Part shown: positions 1 to 6,010 of the stretch, in pieces
Layout: each line of letters opens with the position of its first letter
How positions within the stretch are numbered: the first letter of the stretch is position 1
Assembly: GCA_035544515.1 (NCBI GenBank)
Contig: DATKEG010000215.1
Span: 1-12,374 of the forward strand
DNA from: DATKEG01 sp035544515
GTDB taxonomy: Bacteria > Acidobacteriota > Vicinamibacteria > Fen-336
Length of the DNA: 12,374 nucleotides
Direction: 5' to 3'
The notes under the pieces: generated by a model
The model's input: only the letters and a program-made list of their open reading frames with translations
What the model was told of the DNA's origin: nothing
The model's database searches: none
Translations under genes and position numbers: made by a program

Positions 1-81
1 GATGTCCTTGTTGGCCGCGAAGGCTGGACCCGCGGCCAGCGCCACGCAGGCGCTCACGACCACGATCAGAAGGTGGCGCAT
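1..81 (-). CDS. Secreted protein, N-terminal fragment; probable YbgF/CpoB-type Tol-Pal accessory protein
   Basis: Only the first 27 codons are in the window; the gene runs off the left edge. The visible peptide starts MRHLLIVVV and has a typical Sec signal: a short basic start, a hydrophobic core, then an AFA-A cleavage site after about residue 22 (PAFA|ANKD). The ATG is preceded by a GGGAG ribosome binding site at suitable spacing, and an in-frame stop lies just upstream, so this start is firm. The gene follows pal in the same direction after a 100-nt gap. In many Gram-negative genomes the gene after pal is ybgF/cpoB, a periplasmic TPR protein coordinating outer-membrane constriction with peptidoglycan synthesis. 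The identity is therefore inferred from position, and no diagnostic domain is visible. A VSAC lipobox-like tetrapeptide occurs at residues 9-12 but is too close to the N-terminus for a usual lipoprotein signal. Confidence 0.6.
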   Translation of the reverse strand, partial: MRHLLIVVVSACVALAAGPAFAANKDI

Positions 82-117
82 GCAAAGCTCCCGAAACCTC
101 CATCATACACGCGCGGC

Positions 118-171
118 CGCCGGACGCCCCGCCACCTACCCGCGGCGACGCGTCACCGCGAGCGTCCGGCG
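118..171 (-). other. Inverted repeat with inner palindrome between pal and the downstream secreted-protein gene
   Basis: A perfect 10-bp inverted repeat (CGCCGGACGC-type arms at 118-127 and 162-171) encloses a 34-nt loop. Within the loop, positions 141-160 form a 20-nt palindrome (CGCGG...CCGCG around GACGCGTC) with one mismatched pair. Together they could fold into a strong stem in the mRNA after pal. There is no run of T after the stem on the minus strand, so it is not a classical intrinsic terminator. It could instead be a processing or attenuation structure, a protein-binding site, or a chance product of high GC. Confidence 0.4.
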
Positions 172-181
172 CGCGCCGCGT

Positions 182-763
182 TCACCTCCTGACCACGAAA
201 TGCGCGCGCCGGTTGCGGGAGTAGGCGGCCTCGCTGTTGAGGGGGTCGAGCGGGCGTTCCTTGCCGTAGGAGACCGTCTGGAGCCGGTCCGCGGCGACGC
301 CGAGCGAGACGAGGTAATCCCGCGCGGCGCGCGCGCGCTGGTCGCCCAGCGCGAGGTTGTACTCCGCCGTCCCGCGCTCGTCGCAGTGCCCTTCCACGGT
401 GACCTGAGCGGCGCGATGGTTCTGGAGCCAGAGCGCGTGCTTCTCCAGCGTGGCGCGGGCCTGGTCGCTCAGCTCGGCCTGGTCGAGGCCGAAGAGGACG
501 TCGTCGAGCGGACCGCCCTCGAGCGTCAGGGGATCGCTGACCGAGAAGTCCTCGGAGCTGGCGGAGTCGGCGTCGAACGGCGCCAGGTCCGGGCCGCTGT
601 CCACGGGCCGGGGCGCGTCCGAGGGCGCGCCGCGGCCCGCCGGCGCGCCGCCGCGCACGCCGCCGCTGGCCACGTTGGGCGGCCGCTTCGTCCCCCCGCA
701 CGCCGACACGACGGCCAGACACAGGAACACGACCGCGACCACGGCGCTCCGACGCATGTTCAT
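182..763 (-). CDS. pal: Peptidoglycan-associated outer membrane lipoprotein Pal
   Basis: Pal is the outer membrane lipoprotein of the Tol-Pal complex. It binds peptidoglycan and, alternately, TolB, and supports envelope constriction at division. The 193-residue product has a lipoprotein signal (MNMRRS, hydrophobic core, then lipobox VSAC with Cys22 as the lipidated residue). A Gly/Pro/Ala-rich tether follows to about residue 80, then an OmpA-like peptidoglycan-binding domain from about 85 to 193. Diagnostic segments are VEGHCDERGT (123-132), the YNLALGDQRA stretch (135-144) carrying the binding Asn and Arg, and VSYGKERP plus YSRNRRA near the end, all very close to E. coli Pal. The start is one of two ATGs (763 or 757) behind a strong GGAGGTGA; I chose 763 for spacing, so a two-residue error is possible. 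It begins 15 nt after the tolB stop, in the same operon. The last codons spell AGGAGGTGA, but no start codon follows. Confidence 0.96.
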   Translation of the reverse strand: MNMRRSAVVAVVFLCLAVVSACGGTKRPPNVASGGVRGGAPAGRGAPSDAPRPVDSGPDLAPFDADSASSEDFSVSDPLTLEGGPLDDVLFGLDQAELSDQARATLEKHALWLQNHRAAQVTVEGHCDERGTAEYNLALGDQRARAARDYLVSLGVAADRLQTVSYGKERPLDPLNSEAAYSRNRRAHFVVRR

Positions 764-778
764 CTCACCTCCGCACAC

Positions 779-2158
779 TCACGGCCCCCAGTCGGGGTAC
801 ACGTTGTTCCCGTTCCCGGCCGGCAGGGTCTGCAGCGTCTGCCCCAGGCGATCGGCCACGGTGATCTGCCAGATCCGGCCGCGCTGGCACGCGAAGACCA
901 GGTGCCGCCCGCTCGGGGCCCAGGACGGGTACTCGCAGCGACCGCGCCCCTGCGTGATCTGGCGCACCTGCCGGGTGGCCAGGTCCACCACCGCGATGTC
1001 GAACCTGCCCCTCTCCAGCATGGACGTGTAGGCGATCTCGCTGAACTGCTTCGACGGGTTCCAGGCCGGTGCGTCGTTGTAGCCGCCGACCGTGCTCAGG
1101 CGGCGCACGTTGAGGCCTTCCGCGTCCATCAGGTAGATCTGCGGCGTGCCCGAGCGGTCCGAGGTGAACGCGATCTCCTGGCCGGTCGGGCTCCAGCAGG
1201 GCGCCGTGTCCGAGGCCGCGCTGGTGGTGAGCTTGCGCGCGCCCGTGCCGTCGGCGCCGGCCACCCACACGTCCATGTTCCCGCTCCGGTTGCTGGCGTA
1301 GGCGATGCGCCGCCCGTCGGGGCTGAAGGCGGGCGCGAAGGCCTGTCCCTGGCCGCCGGTGAGGTTGGCGCTGCGGGCTTCGAAGATGGCGGCCAGGAAG
1401 ATGTCCGGTTGCCCTCGCCGATAGGACACGTAGGCCAGCGACCGTCCGTCCGGGCTCCACGCCGGCAGGATGTTGATCGAGCGGTTGACGGTCACCCGGC
1501 GCGGGTTGAACCCGTCGTAATCCATGATGTACAGCTCCTTGGTGCGCTCCTTCGCGGTGGCGTGGCGGTCGGAGACGAAGGCGATCCTGGTGCGCGCGAC
1601 ACCGCGCTGCTGGGCGGCGGCCACGATCTCGTCCGAGATCTGGTGCGCGAACACGCGCGGGTTGTCCGCCCGTCCCGAGTAGCGCTTGGCGATGATCGTC
1701 TGGCCGGAGTCCACCGCGTGCACGGTCGCTTCCACGGCCAGCTCGCCGCCCGTGACCTGCGCGCGCGTCACCACGAGCACGTTGGCGCCGATGCCCTGCC
1801 AGTCCGTGTAGTTCGGGGCCTCGGGGTTGAGCGACGGGATGGCCGTGAGCAGGTTCTCGGGCACGAAGCGGAAGAGGCCCTCGAAGGCCAGGTCGCGACG
1901 GAGAACCTGGGTCAGCGTCCGGCAGGCTTCGCGGCTGGCCTCGTCCCCCCGGCGCGGAACGCACTCCGGCACGGCGAAGCGCTGGGTGGCGACGTCCGTG
2001 ATGACGATGCGGGGATCCTGGGTCGGCGGAGCCGGCGGCTGGGAGGCGCTGCCCATGGCTCCGGTGAGCGGGAGCAGAAGCGCGAGCCCGACCGGAAGGC
2101 CGCGCTTAAGGCGTCGTCGGCCGGAAGATCGCCTGGATCGTGTAGCGGTTGGTTCCAT
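779..2158 (-). CDS. tolB: Tol-Pal system periplasmic beta-propeller protein TolB
   Basis: TolB is the periplasmic partner that binds Pal through its propeller and the TolA-like protein through its mature N-terminus. The 459-residue product has a signal peptide (hydrophobic stretch about 20-40) and an N-terminal alpha/beta domain (about 48-185). A propeller follows (about 195-459) with repeated PD40/WD40-like motifs, for example IAFVSDR, AWSPDGRSLAYVS, AFSPDGRRIAYASNR, CWSPTGQEIAFTSDR and SWAPSGRHLVFACQR. It is somewhat longer than E. coli TolB (about 430). The extra length is mainly an N-terminal region with 10 Arg or Lys in the first 19 residues. That region is encoded within the 53-bp overlap with the upstream tonB-like gene. 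No alternative ATG, GTG or TTG lies before the hydrophobic core, so the long overlap appears real; AAGGA lies just before the ATG. Cys66 and Cys79 in the N-terminal domain could form a disulfide (inference). Pal follows 15 nt later. Confidence 0.95.
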   Translation of the reverse strand: MEPTATRSRRSSGRRRLKRGLPVGLALLLPLTGAMGSASQPPAPPTQDPRIVITDVATQRFAVPECVPRRGDEASREACRTLTQVLRRDLAFEGLFRFVPENLLTAIPSLNPEAPNYTDWQGIGANVLVVTRAQVTGGELAVEATVHAVDSGQTIIAKRYSGRADNPRVFAHQISDEIVAAAQQRGVARTRIAFVSDRHATAKERTKELYIMDYDGFNPRRVTVNRSINILPAWSPDGRSLAYVSYRRGQPDIFLAAIFEARSANLTGGQGQAFAPAFSPDGRRIAYASNRSGNMDVWVAGADGTGARKLTTSAASDTAPCWSPTGQEIAFTSDRSGTPQIYLMDAEGLNVRRLSTVGGYNDAPAWNPSKQFSEIAYTSMLERGRFDIAVVDLATRQVRQITQGRGRCEYPSWAPSGRHLVFACQRGRIWQITVADRLGQTLQTLPAGNGNNVYPDWGP

Positions 2159-2897
2159 AGTCCTTGGGGAGCGGGTTGAAGGGCGCGGCGGAGAAGACCG
2201 AGCGCTGGGCCGCGAGGTCGAGCAGTGATGCCCCGCTCGACTGCACGACGCGCACGTCCTCCACGGAGCCGTTCGCGAGGATGGTGAAGCTCACGGTCAC
2301 CGGGTGCGTGAAGCCGCTCTTGATCTGCCGCGTCCAGATGAGCCAGATCTTCCGCTGCACGCCCGCGAGGTAATAATCGCCGCCCTCCGCCCCGCCGGGC
2401 ACGCCGGGGCCGGGTGGACCGAGCTCGATGCCGGGAGTGCCCGTCGCGCGCCCGGTCGCGTCGCGGACGGCGCCCGCGGAGGCCCCCGACCCGCGTTCGG
2501 GAGCGCCCCCGCGCGGCGGGGGAGTGGGCGCGGGCGTCGCCCGCCTCTTGCGCGCGTCGGGCGGTGGCAGTCCCCGCCTCGGTGTCTCCTTCGGCGGCTT
2601 GACCACCTTCGGCGGTGGCTCGGGCCGGGGCGCGGGCGGCTCCGCCTTCGCGGGCTCGGGTGCCGCGGGCGCGGGGCCCGCCGGCTCCACGTTGGGCGTG
2701 CCGCCCCCGCCGCGGGGCAGGGGCACGACGAAGCCGGGCGCGACCTTGATCAAGGGCTCCTTCGGCCCGAATGCCGCCGCGCCGAACGCCATGCCCGCCA
2801 TCAGCAGGTGGCCGGCCAGCGACAACAGGAATCCGGCCGAGAGCCCGCGGTCGAGCGCCTGGCGCTGCTCGATCTGGGTGTTGACGGGGTCGTTCAC
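2106..2897 (-). CDS. TonB/TolA-family energy transducer in the Tol-Pal operon
   Basis: It occupies the tolA position between tolR and tolB and should couple the TolQ-TolR motor to the outer membrane. The 263-residue protein has a short cytoplasmic N-terminus and one membrane anchor (about 19-43) containing the SxxxH pattern (Ser26, His30). TonB and TolA use that pattern to engage their proton-channel partners. A long Pro/Ala/Gly-rich periplasmic linker (about 45-170) follows, then a TonB-C/TolA-C-like globular domain (about 174-260) with VTVSFTILANGSVEDVRVVQSSG. The linker is proline-rich as in TonB, not the long Lys/Ala helix of E. coli TolA, and the protein is shorter than TolA (421 residues). 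The GTG start overlaps the tolR stop as GTGA, indicating translational coupling. The product is best called a TonB-family protein acting as TolA; a true siderophore TonB role is less likely in this context. Confidence 0.88.
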   Translation of the reverse strand: MNDPVNTQIEQRQALDRGLSAGFLLSLAGHLLMAGMAFGAAAFGPKEPLIKVAPGFVVPLPRGGGGTPNVEPAGPAPAAPEPAKAEPPAPRPEPPPKVVKPPKETPRRGLPPPDARKRRATPAPTPPPRGGAPERGSGASAGAVRDATGRATGTPGIELGPPGPGVPGGAEGGDYYLAGVQRKIWLIWTRQIKSGFTHPVTVSFTILANGSVEDVRVVQSSGASLLDLAAQRSVFSAAPFNPLPKDYGTNRYTIQAIFRPTTP

Positions 2898-3364
2898 CGC
2901 TGGGCCCGCTCCCGGGGCAGCTCGTACGCGAAGCCGATCTGGTCCACGCCCGCGCGCCGGATCCGGTCCACCACCGTGATCACGTCGCCGTAGCGCAGCG
3001 CCTCGTCCGCCCGCAGGTAGACGACCTTGGCCGCGCGCCCTTCCAAGATCCCGCGGAGCCGGTCCTCGAGCAGCACGATGTTGACGGCCCGGTCGCCCAC
3101 GAAGATCTGCCGTTTCGCGTTCACCGTGACCGTGATGCGGTCCTCGGGATCGGTCTGCGGCTGGTCCGCCACCGGCAGCGTGACGTCGATGCCGCGGGAC
3201 ATCATGGGCGCGGTCACCATGAACACGAGCAGCAGCACGAGCACGACGTCCACGAGCGGCACCACGTTGATCTCGCCCATGGCGGACATGCCGCGCCGGC
3301 CGCGCAGCCCCCGGTAGACGGCCGAAGCGCCCCCGCCTTCGCTGGACCCGCCACCGAGATGCAT
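2894..3364 (-). CDS. tolR: TolR/ExbD-family biopolymer transport protein
   Basis: This is the proton-channel and peptidoglycan-contacting subunit of the Tol motor. The 156-residue product has a glycine-rich cytoplasmic start and then INVVPLVDVVLVLLLVFMV, the single membrane helix (about 32-51). Its conserved aspartate (Asp39) corresponds to the essential proton-relay Asp of TolR and ExbD. The rest (about 60-150) is the periplasmic domain with ITVTVNAKRQIFVGD and VYLRADEALRYGDVITVVDRIR, as is usual for the family. It starts 4 nt after the tolQ stop with only a weak ribosome binding site, so translation probably depends on coupling. Met26 or Met29 would be alternative starts but would leave very little before the helix. 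Its stop overlaps the next start by 4 nt. ExbD and TolR are hard to separate by sequence; the tolB-pal context decides for TolR. Confidence 0.93.
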   Translation of the reverse strand: MHLGGGSSEGGGASAVYRGLRGRRGMSAMGEINVVPLVDVVLVLLLVFMVTAPMMSRGIDVTLPVADQPQTDPEDRITVTVNAKRQIFVGDRAVNIVLLEDRLRGILEGRAAKVVYLRADEALRYGDVITVVDRIRRAGVDQIGFAYELPRERAQR

Positions 3365-3368
3365 GTGC

Positions 3369-4100
3369 CTACGTGAAGTGCCGCTCGACGATGTTGAGGA
3401 ACTCCAAGGCGAAGTCGTCCATCATCGAGGCGAGCACGCGGATGCGGCTGCTGAAGAAATTGTAGAAGACCGCGGCCGGGATGGCCGCGAGCAGGCCCAT
3501 GGCCGTGTTCACGAGGGCCTCGGCGATGCCCGGGGCCACCACGGCCAGGTTCGCCGAGCCCATGCGTCCGATGTCTTCGAAGGCGATCATGATCCCCCAA
3601 ACGGTCCCGAACAGGCCGATGAAGGGCGCCACGCTCGCGGTGGTGGCGAGGAAGGTCACGCGCCGCTCGAGGCGCGTCGCCTCCACGGTGGCCGCGCGGG
3701 CGAGGGCGCGCGAAAGGGATTCGAGGCTCTTCACCGTGGGCTTCGGCGGCGCGGTGGCCGCGCTGCCCTGCGACCCGCCGCGCACCTGCTGGTTCAGCTC
3801 CACGTAGCCCGCCTGAAAGACCCCGACCAGCGGGCTCGCCTTGAGCTGCACGCACACGGAGTTCACCTCGGAGAACTTGTTGCTCTTGCGAAAGACCTGC
3901 AGGAACGTCTCGGACTGAGACCGCGCGCGATGGAGCGCGATGCCTTTGTAGATGATGATGGCCCACGACAGAAGGGAGAAGATCCCGAGGATGACCAGGA
4001 TCGCGATCCCAACCGGCCCGAGGTGGGAGAGGAGACCGAGGACCCCGCCGGTGAACGCCGTGCTACCTTGCGCCTGAGCCAGGATGAAGAGGGATGACAC
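3369..4100 (-). CDS. tolQ: TolQ/ExbB-family motor protein
   Basis: TolQ forms the inner-membrane pentameric channel that, with TolR, converts proton flow into force. From the chosen start the product has 243 residues and three membrane helices (about 28-52, 148-174 and 189-214). A cytoplasmic loop of about 95 residues separates the first two, as is standard for the MotA/TolQ/ExbB family. Conserved segments are APFIGLFGTVWGIM (159-171) and EALVNTAMGLLAAIPA (194-209). I chose the GTG at 4100 because GAGG at 4107-4110 lies 6 nt before it. A TTG at 4106 is in frame but directly abuts the GAGG. This is the first gene of the leftward operon and lies divergent from recN, with a candidate promoter upstream. 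The loop contains a Gly/Ser/Ala insertion around residues 108-120. Confidence 0.94.
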   Translation of the reverse strand: MSSLFILAQAQGSTAFTGGVLGLLSHLGPVGIAILVILGIFSLLSWAIIIYKGIALHRARSQSETFLQVFRKSNKFSEVNSVCVQLKASPLVGVFQAGYVELNQQVRGGSQGSAATAPPKPTVKSLESLSRALARAATVEATRLERRVTFLATTASVAPFIGLFGTVWGIMIAFEDIGRMGSANLAVVAPGIAEALVNTAMGLLAAIPAAVFYNFFSSRIRVLASMMDDFALEFLNIVERHFT

Positions 4101-4131
4101 GCGCAACCTCGTTGAATAGCGCTGTCCAGCG

Positions 4132-4161
4132 ACGATGCCACAATACCTTGGGGAGTGTCAA
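4132..4161 (-). promoter_or_regulatory. Candidate sigma70-type promoter for the tol-pal operon
   Basis: On the minus strand a perfect -35 box TTGACA (4156-4161) is followed after 18 nt by CATCGT (4132-4137), which matches the -10 consensus at three of six positions. Transcription would start roughly 25 nt upstream of the tolQ GTG. The -35 is convincing and the -10 is weak. An alternative pair, GTGGCA (4136-4141) with TATTCA (4113-4118), has 17-nt spacing but would leave almost no leader. Confidence 0.45.
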
Positions 4162-4234
4162 ACACATTCGCTGTAGCGGACGCTCTCCTTGGGACGCCGG
4201 CCCCGAGCTGGCGGTTTCCTCGGCGATAGTGGCG

Positions 4235-4264
4235 TTTACAGGCGCGAAGCGCGTGTGCTATCCT
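4235..4264 (+). promoter_or_regulatory. Candidate promoter for recN
   Basis: TTTACA (4235-4240, five of six matches to the -35 consensus) is followed after 18 nt by TATCCT (4259-4264). A TG at 4256-4257 makes an extended -10. The predicted start is near 4271, leaving a leader of only about 14 nt with no good Shine-Dalgarno sequence before the recN ATG. I saw no E. coli-type LexA box (CTGT-N8-ACAG) or GAAC-N4-GTTC site here, so SOS control of recN is not supported by simple inspection. Confidence 0.55.
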
Positions 4265-4284
4265 CCGCGGCACCGCCGGTCAAT

Positions 4285-5967
4285 ATGCTTAAGTTGCTAA
4301 GAATAAACAACATAGCTCTCGTGACGAACGCCGAGCTGGAGCTGGGGAAGGGCCTGACCCTGCTCACCGGCGAAACCGGGGCGGGCAAGTCCATCCTCGT
4401 CGACGCGCTCGGCCTCGTCCTGGGCGCGCGGGCCTCGTCCGATCTGGTCCGCACCGGCGCCGACCGCGCCGTCGTGGAGGCGGTGATCGAGAGCGACCGT
4501 GCGCGCGATGCGCTGGAGCGCCTCGGCCTCCCCGCCGACGAGGACGAGGTCATCGTGCGCCGCGAGGTGCACGCTTCCGGCAAGGGCCGCGCGAGCGTCA
4601 ACGGCGCGCTCGTGCCGGCCACCGTCCTGCGCGACCTGGCGCCGTTCCTCGCGGTCATCCACGGCCAGCACGAGCCCCGGGGCCTGCTCGATCCCGACAC
4701 GCACCTCGACGTCGTGGACCATCACGCCGGGGTGGATCGCGGGGCGGTGGGCGAGGAGCACCGCCGGTTGCGCAAGGTCGAGGCGGAGATCGACGCCCTC
4801 GAGCGCGACCGGCGCGAGGCCGAGCGCCGCCGCGAGATGCTGGAGTACCAGGCCGGGGAGATCGAGCGGGCCGCCGTCCGGTCGGGGGAGGAGGAGGCGC
4901 TGCGCGCCGAGAAGGCCGTGCAGGCCAACGCCGGCAAGCTCGCCGCGCTCTCGAGCGAAGCGTACGCGCTGCTCTACGAGGACGACGGGGCCGCGCTCGC
5001 TCGTCTCCGCCAGGCGTACCGCAAGGTCGAGGAGCTCTCCCTGATCGACCGCCGGTTCCAGGCGTACCTCGATGGCCGCGAGGCCGTGGTGGCCCCCCTC
5101 GACGAGCTGGCCCTGTTCCTCCGTGATTACCAGGAGACGGTGCAGATCGTTCCCGGCCGGCTCGACGAGATCGAGGCCCGGCTGGCGCTCATCGAGCGCC
5201 TGAAGCGCAAGTACGGCGCCACCGAGGACGAGGTCCTCGCCTTCGCCGAGCGCTGCCGGGCGGAACTGCAGCGGCTGGCCTCACCGGAGGAGACCCGGCG
5301 CGCCCTGGAGCAGGAGCGCGGCGCGGCCGCCGAGCGGTACCTCGACCTGGCGAAGGCGCTGTCGAAGAAGCGCCGTACGGCGGCGAAGGACCTCGAGAAG
5401 AAGGTCGAGGCCGAGCTGGCCCTGCTCGCCATGGAGAAGACGCGCTTCCGCGTCCGCTTCGATCCCGACATCCCCCTGGCGGACCCCGCCGACACGTCCG
5501 CCTGGACCGAGAAGGGGCTCGAAGCGGCCGAGTTCCTACTCTCGCCCAACCCCGGCGAGGAGCTGCGCCCGCTGGCCCGCATCGCGTCGGGTGGGGAGCT
5601 GTCGCGGATCCTGCTCGCGCTCGAGTCCGTGGCCACGCTCGACGCGCGCGGCCAGACCCTCGTCTTCGACGAAGTGGATGCCGGCATCGGCGGGCGCGTG
5701 GCCGAGGTCGTCGGACGGAAGCTGCGCGCGATGGCCGAGCGCCACCAGGTCGTCTGCGTCACCCACCTGCCGCAGATCGCCTCCATGGCGGACACGCACT
5801 ACGTCGTGCGCAAGCGGACGGAGCGCGGGCGCACCCTGACTGAGCTGCAGCGCCTGGACGACGGCGAGCGGGTCGAGGAAGTCGCGCGCATGCTCGGCGG
5901 CGAGACGGTCACGGACACGGCTCGCAGGCACGCCCGCGAGATGGTGAGGCAGGCCGCCCGCGCGTAG
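4285..5967 (+). CDS. recN: DNA repair ATPase RecN
   Basis: RecN is an SMC-like ATPase that acts at DNA double-strand breaks with RecA. The 560-residue product matches the family length (E. coli 553). Walker A is GETGAGKS (29-36), with the RecN-typical IHGQHE near 125-130. A coiled-coil-rich middle (about 150-390) with many Glu, Arg and Leu follows. The C-terminal ATPase half carries signature SGGELSR (about 434-440), Walker B LVFDEVDAGIGG (about 458-469) and the switch VTHLPQIA (about 492-499). The reading frame is open further upstream, but the ATG at 4285 begins the conserved MLKLLRINNIALV start, so earlier starts are rejected. A candidate promoter lies just upstream. miaB follows 43 nt downstream in the same direction, probably on the same transcript. 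Confidence 0.97.
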   Translation: MLKLLRINNIALVTNAELELGKGLTLLTGETGAGKSILVDALGLVLGARASSDLVRTGADRAVVEAVIESDRARDALERLGLPADEDEVIVRREVHASGKGRASVNGALVPATVLRDLAPFLAVIHGQHEPRGLLDPDTHLDVVDHHAGVDRGAVGEEHRRLRKVEAEIDALERDRREAERRREMLEYQAGEIERAAVRSGEEEALRAEKAVQANAGKLAALSSEAYALLYEDDGAALARLRQAYRKVEELSLIDRRFQAYLDGREAVVAPLDELALFLRDYQETVQIVPGRLDEIEARLALIERLKRKYGATEDEVLAFAERCRAELQRLASPEETRRALEQERGAAAERYLDLAKALSKKRRTAAKDLEKKVEAELALLAMEKTRFRVRFDPDIPLADPADTSAWTEKGLEAAEFLLSPNPGEELRPLARIASGGELSRILLALESVATLDARGQTLVFDEVDAGIGGRVAEVVGRKLRAMAERHQVVCVTHLPQIASMADTHYVVRKRTERGRTLTELQRLDDGERVEEVARMLGGETVTDTARRHAREMVRQAARA

Positions 5968-6010
5968 CCGGTACTTGTAGGCGGGAGGCCTTCCAAAGGA
6001 CAATCTCCTC

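Noticed and set aside
182..192. AGGAGGTGA at the very end of pal as a ribosome binding site for a hidden small gene
   Set aside because: No ATG, GTG or TTG follows at a usable distance on the minus strand before the palindrome. The next supported start is at 81 with its own site.
2..2179. A 725-codon open frame on the plus strand opposite pal and tolB
   Set aside because: It is Arg/Gly/Ala-rich with no recognisable domain, and lies fully antisense to two convincingly identified genes. This is the expected shadow of GC-biased third codon positions.
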